NCBI RefSeq assembly: GCF_004006395.2
Contig: NZ_CP029758.2
Coordinates: 1,550,001 to 1,614,000, forward strand
Length of the DNA: 64,000 bases
Reading direction: 5' to 3'
Origin: Clostridium sp. AWRP
Lineage (GTDB): Bacteria; Bacillota; Clostridia; Clostridiales; Clostridiaceae
The translations under genes were made by a program, and so were the position numbers. Below the pieces are notes generated by a model. It saw only the letters and a list, made by a program, of their open reading frames with translations, was not told where the DNA came from and made no database searches. Below are positions 17,961 to 25,081 of this stretch, one piece after another. Numbering within the stretch: the first letter of the stretch is position 1; each line of letters opens with the position of its first letter.

Positions 17961-18758
17961 ATGGAAGAGAATAATGTAGGCTTTAATATAGAATATGAAA
18001 GAAAAAAGAAACTTCTTAAATCATTTATAGAGCAACTTTCCAAACTTATAGAGGAAAAAGATTTTCTTTTAAATGTGAAAAAGGTAAATATAGAAACAAA
18101 ATATATGTGTTCCATTGGAAAGTATGAAATGGAGAGAATGAACTTAAATTTTGAAATAAGAGCTTTGAAAAAAGAAATATCCCTTAGACAATCAGCATTA
18201 AATAGGGGAGAAGTTGTGTCAGAAGAATATATCCAACAAGTTATGAAAGAAGAATTGAGAGTTTGGCATGAGAAGATAAATGCTTTTTCCAAGCAGATAA
18301 AAGATGCAGAAATATTTATGAAATTACCAAAGCTTTCTGATGAAGAAAGCAAAAGATTTAAAAGCTTATATAGAAAACTTATAAAGCTTTTGCATCCGGA
18401 CATACATAAATGTGATGAAAGGGACAAACTTTTGTGGCAAAGGGTTTGTGAAGCTTATAAGAATGGAGATTTAGAAGAATTAGAGAACTTGATGTATTTA
18501 GTGGAAGACAAAAATATGGATGATTTATTATATAAACAAGATGAAAGTATAGAAGATAAAATTGAAAAGTTAAAGAATTTAATCTTTAAATGCCTGGATA
18601 AGATAGATAAAATAAAGAAAATGTTCCCATTCACAATTGAAAAGGAGATTTCAAATGATCAGTGGGTGAAAGACAAAATTGATGAAATTCAGATAAATAT
18701 TCAGTTCTTGAAAACCTATAGGGAAAGATTAAAGGTTGTACTTAGCGAATTTAAATAA
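17961..18758 (+). CDS. J-domain (DnaJ-like) coiled-coil protein
   Basis: This 265-residue protein is helical and mostly coiled coil at residues 1-125 and 185-265. Between them is a DnaJ-like module, FKSLYRKLIKLLHPDIHK, with the HPD tripeptide at about 152-154, then EAYKNGDLEELENL. The HPD signature is what stimulates Hsp70 ATPase. The long flanking coils are not those of a general chaperone. It is followed 19 bases later by a HIRAN-domain gene, probably in the same transcript, and the start follows AAGGAGCAG. The client or partner is unknown. Confidence 0.75.
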   Translation: MEENNVGFNIEYERKKKLLKSFIEQLSKLIEEKDFLLNVKKVNIETKYMCSIGKYEMERMNLNFEIRALKKEISLRQSALNRGEVVSEEYIQQVMKEELRVWHEKINAFSKQIKDAEIFMKLPKLSDEESKRFKSLYRKLIKLLHPDIHKCDERDKLLWQRVCEAYKNGDLEELENLMYLVEDKNMDDLLYKQDESIEDKIEKLKNLIFKCLDKIDKIKKMFPFTIEKEISNDQWVKDKIDEIQINIQFLKTYRERLKVVLSEFK

Positions 18759-18777
18759 GTTTTAGGGGATGTGAAGT

Positions 18778-19170
18778 ATGGATGACAAGGCTTTAACTAA
18801 ATTTAATACTTCAGGGACAAGCCTCATAAATTCCTTTTCCACAGGAAATTTACCCATGCCATATGCTAATGAGATATTTTTATTAAATATATGGATTGCA
18901 GGTTTAAACTATTATGAAGGACACAGCATAGAGAAGGAACTAAATGTAGGAGACAAGTTACTGTTAAAAAGGGAGCCCAAAAATCAATATGATAATTTGG
19001 CTATAGAAATATATGATGCTAAAAATAGAAAGCTAGGGTATGTGCCAAGAACAAAAAATGAGGTTATATCAAGGCTCATGGATGGCGGAAAGCTGTTGTA
19101 TGGTATAATTACTGAAATTGAATATGAGTATTTGCAGATAAGTGCAGATATTTTTATGAGTGATTTTTAA
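18778..19170 (+). CDS. HIRAN domain protein
   Basis: The 130-residue protein has one HIRAN domain at residues 35-125: IWIAGLNYYEG, LNVGDKLLLKREPKNQYD, LAIEIYDA and LGYVPRTKNEVISRLMDGG. HIRAN domains bind single-stranded 3' DNA ends and are usually attached to helicases such as HLTF or occur as short stand-alone proteins. A helicase is encoded 1.5 kb downstream at 20746. The start at 18778 follows AGGGGATGTG. A role in DNA-end recognition is inferred from the family. Confidence 0.85.
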   Translation: MDDKALTKFNTSGTSLINSFSTGNLPMPYANEIFLLNIWIAGLNYYEGHSIEKELNVGDKLLLKREPKNQYDNLAIEIYDAKNRKLGYVPRTKNEVISRLMDGGKLLYGIITEIEYEYLQISADIFMSDF

Positions 19171-19233
19171 ATAATAGAACTGAAATTGCAGTAAAGTAGA
19201 GAATATTATTTGAAAGTATAAATTAAAGTAAAG

Positions 19234-19371
19234 GGGCATTTTTTAGGAGTGCTTAGAAATAAATATTTAGCTATTGCTTCAAAAGAAGATATAACTTTTA
19301 AAAGTCTTATATTAGGTGGAGTAAATGATATCAAGAATATTAAGCTTCAAATTAGAGAAGGAAGGGATTAA
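19234..19371 (+). pseudogene. Fragment of an AAA-ATPase family gene
   Basis: The open frame reads HFLGVLRNKYLAIA, then TFKSLILGGVNDIKNIKLQIREG, and a stop. This matches the central block of clostridial AAA-ATPase-like accessory proteins (typically SVILAGVYDIKNLKLKIR). Both ends are missing. Confidence 0.55.
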
Positions 19372-19372
19372 A

Positions 19373-19750
19373 ATGACAGATTGTATATTTTGTAACTACA
19401 ACAAATCAGAAATAATAGCAGAAAATAAGCTTGCTTTTGCTATAATGGATAAATTTCCTGTAAATGAAGGCCATACCTTGATAATACCCAAAAGACATTT
19501 TCCATTTTTGTTTGAAGCCTCAGAGGAAGAATTAAAAGCTATATACAGCCTTATGTATGAGGTTAAGGAAATGTTAGATATTCAGTATGAACCGGCAGGA
19601 TACAATGTGGGAGTTAATATTGGTTATTATGCTGGACAGACAATAAAGCATTTGCATGTTCATCTAATTCCTAGATATAAGGGAGATGTAGAAAATCCTA
19701 GAGGGGGAGTTAGAAACTTAAAGAAGGCTTTAGTTGAGTATGATGGGTAA
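19373..19750 (+). CDS. HIT family hydrolase
   Basis: I take the ATG at 19373, with GAAGGAAGGG directly upstream, because relatives start with DCIFC. A longer frame from 19325 would add 16 unrelated residues. The protein has 125 residues. CIFCNYN gives the N-terminal CxxC, NEGHTLIIPKRH is the family's conserved strand, and HLHVHLIPR is the catalytic histidine triad. HIT proteins hydrolyse nucleoside phosphoramidates or dinucleoside polyphosphates in the cytoplasm. It looks intact. Confidence 0.9.
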   Translation: MTDCIFCNYNKSEIIAENKLAFAIMDKFPVNEGHTLIIPKRHFPFLFEASEEELKAIYSLMYEVKEMLDIQYEPAGYNVGVNIGYYAGQTIKHLHVHLIPRYKGDVENPRGGVRNLKKALVEYDG

Positions 19751-19781
19751 AATACAATATTTGTAACGTTAGGGTGGAAGC

Positions 19782-19853
19782 ATGTATAAAATAATGACAG
19801 TAGAGGATGATTTAAGACTTTGTGAAGAAATACAAGAAGCTCTTTCAAATTAA
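19782..19853 (+). pseudogene. N-terminal stub of a response regulator
   Basis: ATG 19782, preceded by AGGGTGG, opens MYKIMTVEDDLRLCEEIQEALSN (given as family resemblance: I-M-x-V-E-D-D acidic pocket of a receiver domain), then TAATAG follows. The phospho-acceptor aspartate and the output domain are missing. It may be translated as a 23-residue peptide but is a remnant. Confidence 0.5.
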
Positions 19854-20011
19854 TAGAAATAAAAGATATACTGCAGTGTGGATTAAAGAAGATGGAAAAA
19901 AGATATTTGAAGTAATGGTTTAATTAAATTTTTTGTAGTTACGGAGATTGGTAAAGGATAATTCATACGTTGAAAAGTTTTTATGATAAATTAAAAGTGA
20001 GGGCTGTAGTG

Positions 20012-20485
20012 ATGAAAAAAGTTAAATTAGAAGATATTATAGAAGCTATGGAGTTAGTTAATGATGATAGCAATTATTATTATAATAAGATGACAGGTGA
20101 AATTACTTATGTGGATGATGAAACAAGAAGATTAGCTGAGGATTGCAGCATGGAAGATTTAGAAAGTTTGCCTGATTGGCAGAGGGATGATGTTAGAGCG
20201 GCTATTGATGTTGAAGAAAACCGGAATTATTATATTGCTTTACCATCAAAGTTTGATATTAATGAGTATGATATTATGGTTGAATTTTGTTATTCCTTAG
20301 ATAATGATAAAGTATCCAATCGACTGTTAAGTGTATTGAATGGAAAAGGAGCTTTTAGAAGATTTAAGGATACGACTTTCAGGCTTAATGTAGAAGAAAA
20401 ATGGTATGAGTTTAGAGATGAAGCTTTGAGAAAAATTGCATTAGATTGGTGTAGTTGCAATAGAATAGAAATTGAAAATAATTAG
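20012..20485 (+). CDS. UPF0158 family protein
   Basis: The 157-residue reading from ATG 20012 matches the family's typical start (KKVKLEDIIEAME). The frame is also open from a TTG at 19970, which would add 14 residues. Conserved features are YYYNKMTGEI, the acidic ESLPDWQRDD region, a central FDINEYDIMVEF and the C-terminal GAFRRFKDTTFRL...WYEFRDEALRKIALDWC. The function of UPF0158 is unknown. It stands alone between fragments and repeat copy B. Confidence 0.8.
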   Translation: MKKVKLEDIIEAMELVNDDSNYYYNKMTGEITYVDDETRRLAEDCSMEDLESLPDWQRDDVRAAIDVEENRNYYIALPSKFDINEYDIMVEFCYSLDNDKVSNRLLSVLNGKGAFRRFKDTTFRLNVEEKWYEFRDEALRKIALDWCSCNRIEIENN

Positions 20486-20520
20486 ATATGGGAAAAATAT
20501 TTATATTTAAATCGTAATTA

Positions 20521-20666
20521 GAGACAAGTTTTAGCTTTTAGAAGTTATATTAATAAACTTTTATAGAAGAGTTAGTACTTGTCTCCATTTTTTTACTGTA
20601 AAAAGATATGAATATATTATAAAATAACAGTATAATTTGAAATTTTATGTAAAAAGAGCAATTAAT
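20521..20666 (+). repeat. 146-bp intergenic repeat, copy B
   Basis: Second copy of the repeat at 17755-17896. It begins and is closed by the inverted repeats GAGACAAGT (20521) and ACTTGTCTC (about 20577), a long hairpin followed by a run of T residues, so the first half can terminate transcription. The second half ends 80 bases before the helicase gene and contains a TATAAAAT-like -10. Confidence 0.75.
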
Positions 20667-20745
20667 ATAGCTGAGGTAAATAAATTTTATGAATTTGTGA
20701 AATTGTAAAATTAGAAAAACATTCTACCTTGGAAGAGGTGAAAGC

Positions 20746-23238
20746 ATGACAAAAAAGTTGAAATTAGAAAATAATTATGATTATATGTCTGTAGACGCAA
20801 TAGTAGCTAAAGAAATAGAAAAATCCAACTGTATTACAGGTGACACTAATTATTTGCTTCCTAAGCTTAAGGAGTCCTTTAAGAAAGCTGTAAGCATTGA
20901 TATAATAGTTGCATTTTTAATGGAGTCAGGAGTAAAGCTTTTAAAAGAAGAACTTAAGGAAGTAGTAAATAAAAGCATACCTATAAGAATACTTACGGGT
21001 AACTACCTAAATATAACTCAACCACAAGCTTTATATATGTTAAAGGATATAATGAGAGATAAGGTTGATTTGAGGTTCTATAATATACCTAACAAGTCAT
21101 TTCACCCAAAAGCATATATTTTTGAGTATGAAAAGGATGGGGATTTATATGTAGGTTCCTCCAATATATCAAGATCAGCATTAACCAGCGGCATTGAATG
21201 GAATTATAGATTAAATAAAAATAAGAATATTGATGATTTTAACAGCTTTAAAAGTACTTTCGAGGATCTATTTTTAAATTATTCTAAAATAATAGATGAG
21301 GAAGAAATGAGAAAGTATTCAGAAAGTTGGGTAAGACCTAAGGTATACAAACATATAGACAACAATAAAAGTGTTTCTTTAGAGAAGGAAAATAATCTAA
21401 TTGAGCTTTATGAACCAAGGGGAGCACAAATAGAAGCTCTATATGAATTAAAGAAAAAAAGAGAAGAAGGTTATGATAAAGGTCTGGTAGTAGCAGCTAC
21501 AGGTATAGGAAAAACGTATTTAGCTGCTTTTGATTCAAAGGATTATAATAGAATCTTATTTGTAGCTCATAGAGAAGAAATAATAAATCAAGCAGCAGTA
21601 TCTTTTAAGAATGTAAGACCAGATAAGTCTATAGGATTTTTTTATAGTAATAACAAAGATAATACCAGCGATTTTATATTTGCAACAGTTCAAACTCTTG
21701 GAAAGCCTGAATATTTAAAGGATAAGTATTTTACTAAAGACGCTTTTGATTATATTGTAATAGATGAATTTCACCATGCAGCTGCGGGAAATTATAAAAA
21801 TATAATTGATTATTTTCAGCCTAAATTTATGTTAGGTTTAACAGCTACTCCAGAAAGATTGGATAATAAAGATGTATTTGCATTATGCGATAACAATGTA
21901 GCTTATGAAGTTAGGTTGAAATCTGCAATTAATAAAGGGTGGCTTGTGCCTTTTAGATATTATGGAATATATGATGAACTTGTAAATTATGAAACCATAA
22001 ATTATAAAAATGGTAAATATGATAATAACCAGCTGGAAAAAGCTTTGATGATAAATAAAAGAGCGGATTTAATAATTGGACATTATAGTAAATACAAAAG
22101 TGAAAGAGCTTTAGGATTTTGTTCATCAAGAAAGCATGCAGAATTTATGGCAGAATACTTTTGCAGTAAAGGTATAAAAGCTTGTGCAGTAGTAAGCGAA
22201 GGAAGCTCTGACTGCAGCGTAGATAGAAATGAAGCAGTAAATAAGCTTGGCAAAGGTGAAATAAAAGTAATATTTTCAGTGGATATGTTTAATGAAGGCT
22301 TGGATATTCCTTCAATAGATCTTGTTATGTTCTTAAGACCTACACAATCACCAACAGTATTTTTACAGCAGCTTGGAAGGGGTCTTCGTAAGTATAAGGG
22401 AAAGAATTATTTAAATGTACTAGATTTTATAGGAAACTATAAAAAGGCAAATCTCGTACCTTTATTTCTTACTGGGGAACCAAAGAATTCTATAGGCTCA
22501 GGAACTATACCAGATGAAGAAGAATATCCAGAAGACTGTTTTGTAGATTTTGATTTTAGGCTTGTGGACATATTCAAAAAAATGGAACAGCAGGGTAAAA
22601 GGCTTCAGGATATAATAAAAGAGGAATTTTACAGAATAAAAGAAGACTTAGGTCACAGACCTACAAGAGTGGAGTTTATAACTTATATTGAAAATGACAT
22701 ATATAATAGAATAAAAAATGTATCAGATAAAAATCCTTTTAGAAATTACTTAGGCTTTTTAAAGGATATTGAGGAACTTCAGCAAAATGAGGATGAGCTT
22801 ATGGGAACAAAGGCAGAAGAATTTATAAATATGATAGAAAGCACATCTATGTCTAAAACCTATAAGATGCCTGTACTTTTAGCTTTTTATAATGATGGAA
22901 ACTTAAAATTAAGTATAGATGAAGAAGATATTTATAATAGTTTTAAAAACTTCTATGCAAAAGGATCAAATGCAGTAGATTTGTTAAATCAGAAATCTAC
23001 AAAAGGTTTTAAAAACTGGGATAAAAAGCAGTGGTATAAGCTGGCAAAGGATAATCCATTGAAGTTTTTGGCTAAAACTGAAAATGAATTCTTCTATTTT
23101 GATAAAGAAGATTACTGTTTAAATGAAAATTTAGAGGAATTTAAAGCAAATGAAGCTTTTGTGAAACATTTTAAAGATGCAGTAGATTTTAGAACAAGAG
23201 AGTATTATAAAAATAGAGTAGAAAATAAGAAAAAGTGA
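20746..23238 (+). CDS. PLD-like nuclease / SF2 helicase (second locus)
   Basis: The 830-residue protein starts at ATG after GGAAGAGGTG. A phospholipase-D-like nuclease domain occupies residues 25-190 (HPKAYIFEY with H120, K122; GSSNISRSA). The DEAD-type helicase follows with ATGIGKT (about 251), IDEFHHA (about 340), GLTATPE and QQLGRGLR. The C-terminal roughly 230 residues are helical and family-specific, and no DUF3427 is present. Relatives act in restriction-like defence or DNA repair. It stands directly before a MazG-like gene with only a 25-base gap, suggesting co-transcription. Confidence 0.9.
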   Translation: MTKKLKLENNYDYMSVDAIVAKEIEKSNCITGDTNYLLPKLKESFKKAVSIDIIVAFLMESGVKLLKEELKEVVNKSIPIRILTGNYLNITQPQALYMLKDIMRDKVDLRFYNIPNKSFHPKAYIFEYEKDGDLYVGSSNISRSALTSGIEWNYRLNKNKNIDDFNSFKSTFEDLFLNYSKIIDEEEMRKYSESWVRPKVYKHIDNNKSVSLEKENNLIELYEPRGAQIEALYELKKKREEGYDKGLVVAATGIGKTYLAAFDSKDYNRILFVAHREEIINQAAVSFKNVRPDKSIGFFYSNNKDNTSDFIFATVQTLGKPEYLKDKYFTKDAFDYIVIDEFHHAAAGNYKNIIDYFQPKFMLGLTATPERLDNKDVFALCDNNVAYEVRLKSAINKGWLVPFRYYGIYDELVNYETINYKNGKYDNNQLEKALMINKRADLIIGHYSKYKSERALGFCSSRKHAEFMAEYFCSKGIKACAVVSEGSSDCSVDRNEAVNKLGKGEIKVIFSVDMFNEGLDIPSIDLVMFLRPTQSPTVFLQQLGRGLRKYKGKNYLNVLDFIGNYKKANLVPLFLTGEPKNSIGSGTIPDEEEYPEDCFVDFDFRLVDIFKKMEQQGKRLQDIIKEEFYRIKEDLGHRPTRVEFITYIENDIYNRIKNVSDKNPFRNYLGFLKDIEELQQNEDELMGTKAEEFINMIESTSMSKTYKMPVLLAFYNDGNLKLSIDEEDIYNSFKNFYAKGSNAVDLLNQKSTKGFKNWDKKQWYKLAKDNPLKFLAKTENEFFYFDKEDYCLNENLEEFKANEAFVKHFKDAVDFRTREYYKNRVENKKK

Positions 23239-23263
23239 GAATGAGCAAAGGAAGGTTAATATA

Positions 23264-23575
23264 ATGAAGACTTATAATAAATTAGTTCGTGATAAAATAC
23301 CACAGGTAATAGAAGCTGCTGGTAAAAAATTTGATGTTAGGAAGGCAGAGAAGGAAGAACACTATAAGTTATTGGAAGCAAAACTTCAAGAAGAAGTTAA
23401 TGAGTTTTTAGAAGATAAAAATTTAGAAGAATTAGCTGATGTTATGGAAGTGATTTTTGGATTGGCTGAGAATTTGGGGTATAGTGAAGAGGATTTGATA
23501 AAGAAAAGACTAGAAAAGAAAGAGGAACGTGGAGGATTTAAGGAAGGGATTGTGCTGGAGAGGGTTTATGAATAG
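23264..23575 (+). CDS. MazG-like nucleotide pyrophosphohydrolase
   Basis: The 103-residue protein begins KTYNKLVRDKIPQVIE, the typical start of phosphoribosyl-ATP-pyrophosphohydrolase-like proteins. It carries the Mg-binding pattern EEVNEF...EELADVME (E-x-x-x-E...E-x-x-D). These all-alpha enzymes hydrolyse NTPs or dNTPs to the monophosphate. Nucleotide-depleting or house-cleaning roles are both known in the superfamily. Linked to the upstream helicase by a short gap and its own AGGAAGGTT site. Confidence 0.88.
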   Translation: MKTYNKLVRDKIPQVIEAAGKKFDVRKAEKEEHYKLLEAKLQEEVNEFLEDKNLEELADVMEVIFGLAENLGYSEEDLIKKRLEKKEERGGFKEGIVLERVYE

Positions 23576-23673
23576 CACTATCAGTATGAAAATTAAAAAA
23601 TAATATTCATTAAACATTTTTAAATGACTTTTACATAGGAAGGCTATTGATCCCATTGATTTAAGTTTTTAGT

Positions 23674-23706
23674 AAGGGGTATTTTTTATTAGGATACCCC
23701 TTTTGG
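23674..23706 (+). terminator. Probable terminator after the helicase/MazG pair
   Basis: A 9-bp stem (23674-23682 with 23694-23702) with an 11-base loop is followed by a short T tract, about 100 bases after the MazG-like stop. Confidence 0.5.
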
Positions 23707-23846
23707 TGTATCCAAAATTTAGGTATGATATCAGCACGGCTGAATAGTTACCATAAAATAGAAATGGAAATTTTAATGAATATTAGAGGATTCTATTATA
23801 AAATAGAGAATAAATAAAATATATTAAAAGTGGGGTGAATAAAACC

Positions 23847-23924
23847 ATGAAAATTGAAGACTTTTCAAAAGCAGAAAACCATGAATGTGAAAAGTGTGTT
23901 TATAAAGATATATGCTTGAATTAA
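23847..23924 (+). pseudogene. 25-residue C-terminal remnant of a Fe-S PD-(D/E)XK nuclease
   Basis: A short frame, formally started by ATG 23847, ends NHECEKCVYKDICLN. C-x-x-C-x-x-x-x-x-C just before the stop is the iron-sulfur cluster end of AddB-type nucleases. An AddB-like gene 10 kb upstream (12525) lost its C-terminus. This may be the other end of that gene, immediately before the YhaO/YhaN nuclease genes. A stop about 10 codons upstream shows it is only a stub. Confidence 0.5.
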
Positions 23925-23944
23925 TTGTCTATGGAGGTATGAAT

Positions 23945-25081
23945 GTGAAAGAAATAAGGATATTGCATTGTGCAGATATGCACCTTGGCGCAGAATTATC
24001 AACATTGGGAAGAAAAGCAGTGACAAGGAGGGCTGAAGTTAAAAGAACATTTTTGAATATTTTAAAATTATGTCAGGATGAAAAAATACAATTATTGCTG
24101 ATAGCGGGAGATTTATTTGATAATGTTCATGTTCAGAAAACTATGCTGGAAGAAATAAAAAATGGGTTTGCAGGACTGGAAGGTACTACTATTGCAATTG
24201 CACCGGGAAATCATGATCCAATTACTGAAGATTCACCCTATTTGTTAAAGGATTTCTGGCCCCGTAATGTCATTATTTTTAAAGGTACATTAGAAAAAAT
24301 AGAACTTGAAAAATTGGGAGTTCGTCTGTGGGGAGGAGCTTTTACGGGAACATATCAAGTCGATTCCATGTTGAAAAATTTTACCATTCCAGATGATGAG
24401 TTAATTAACATTTGTGTAATTCACGGTGAACTTGTCGCCCCCCATCAAAAGAGCAATTACAATCCAATTACAGAAACGCAGCTTAAAAATAGCAAAGTTG
24501 ATTATGCTGCTTTAGGACATATTCATAAACAGACTGAAGTATTAAAAGCTGGAAATACATATTATGCCTATTCAGGATGCCCGGAAGGAAGGGGATTTGA
24601 TGAGCTTGATGAAAAAGGTGTATACATCGGGACAGTTTCAAAAGGGCTGTGCAGGCTAAAATACCATAGATTGTGCCAGCGTATGAATGTTGAACTTCAT
24701 GTAGACATTTCCGATGCAAAGAATTCAAAAATGGCTGCGGATATTATACTGGATAAAATGAAGTCAAGATGTGAAGAAAATTATTCAGAAAATCTTTACA
24801 AGGTGATTCTGGAAGGAATGATTGCAGACAATGTCAGTATTGATATTAATGATATCAAGGCAATTTTATATGAGATATTCTTCGTTAAGATTAAAGATAA
24901 TACTACAGTAAAGATAGATTTTGACGCGGTTCCGGCGGAAACGACACTTAGAAATATTTTTATACGGAAGATGATGGAACGGATAAATGATGCAGGACCT
25001 GATGAAAAAGAAAAATTAAACAAGGCACTCAGGCTTGGATTGAAGGCATTTTTCGGGGAGGTAAAATATAGTGAAGATTAA
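23945..25081 (+). CDS. YhaO/SbcD-like DNA repair exonuclease
   Basis: The calcineurin-like phosphoesterase has the Mre11/SbcD motifs: HCADMHLGAE, LLIAGDLFDN, APGNHDP, VIHGEL and LGHIHKQ. I choose GTG 23945, seven bases after GGAGG (23933-23937). ATG 23939 is too close to that site, and the frame is open to 23912. The protein has 378 residues. The C-terminus overlaps the next gene by 11 bases, so nuclease and ATPase are made together. The known role of the complex is processing of double-strand ends and hairpins. Confidence 0.88.
   Translation: MKEIRILHCADMHLGAELSTLGRKAVTRRAEVKRTFLNILKLCQDEKIQLLLIAGDLFDNVHVQKTMLEEIKNGFAGLEGTTIAIAPGNHDPITEDSPYLLKDFWPRNVIIFKGTLEKIELEKLGVRLWGGAFTGTYQVDSMLKNFTIPDDELINICVIHGELVAPHQKSNYNPITETQLKNSKVDYAALGHIHKQTEVLKAGNTYYAYSGCPEGRGFDELDEKGVYIGTVSKGLCRLKYHRLCQRMNVELHVDISDAKNSKMAADIILDKMKSRCEENYSENLYKVILEGMIADNVSIDINDIKAILYEIFFVKIKDNTTVKIDFDAVPAETTLRNIFIRKMMERINDAGPDEKEKLNKALRLGLKAFFGEVKYSED

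Noticed and set aside
17945..18427. Minus-strand 160-codon ORF opposite the J-domain gene
   Set aside because: Ser/Phe-rich mirror of a coiled coil with no ribosome site; the plus strand carries the HPD motif.
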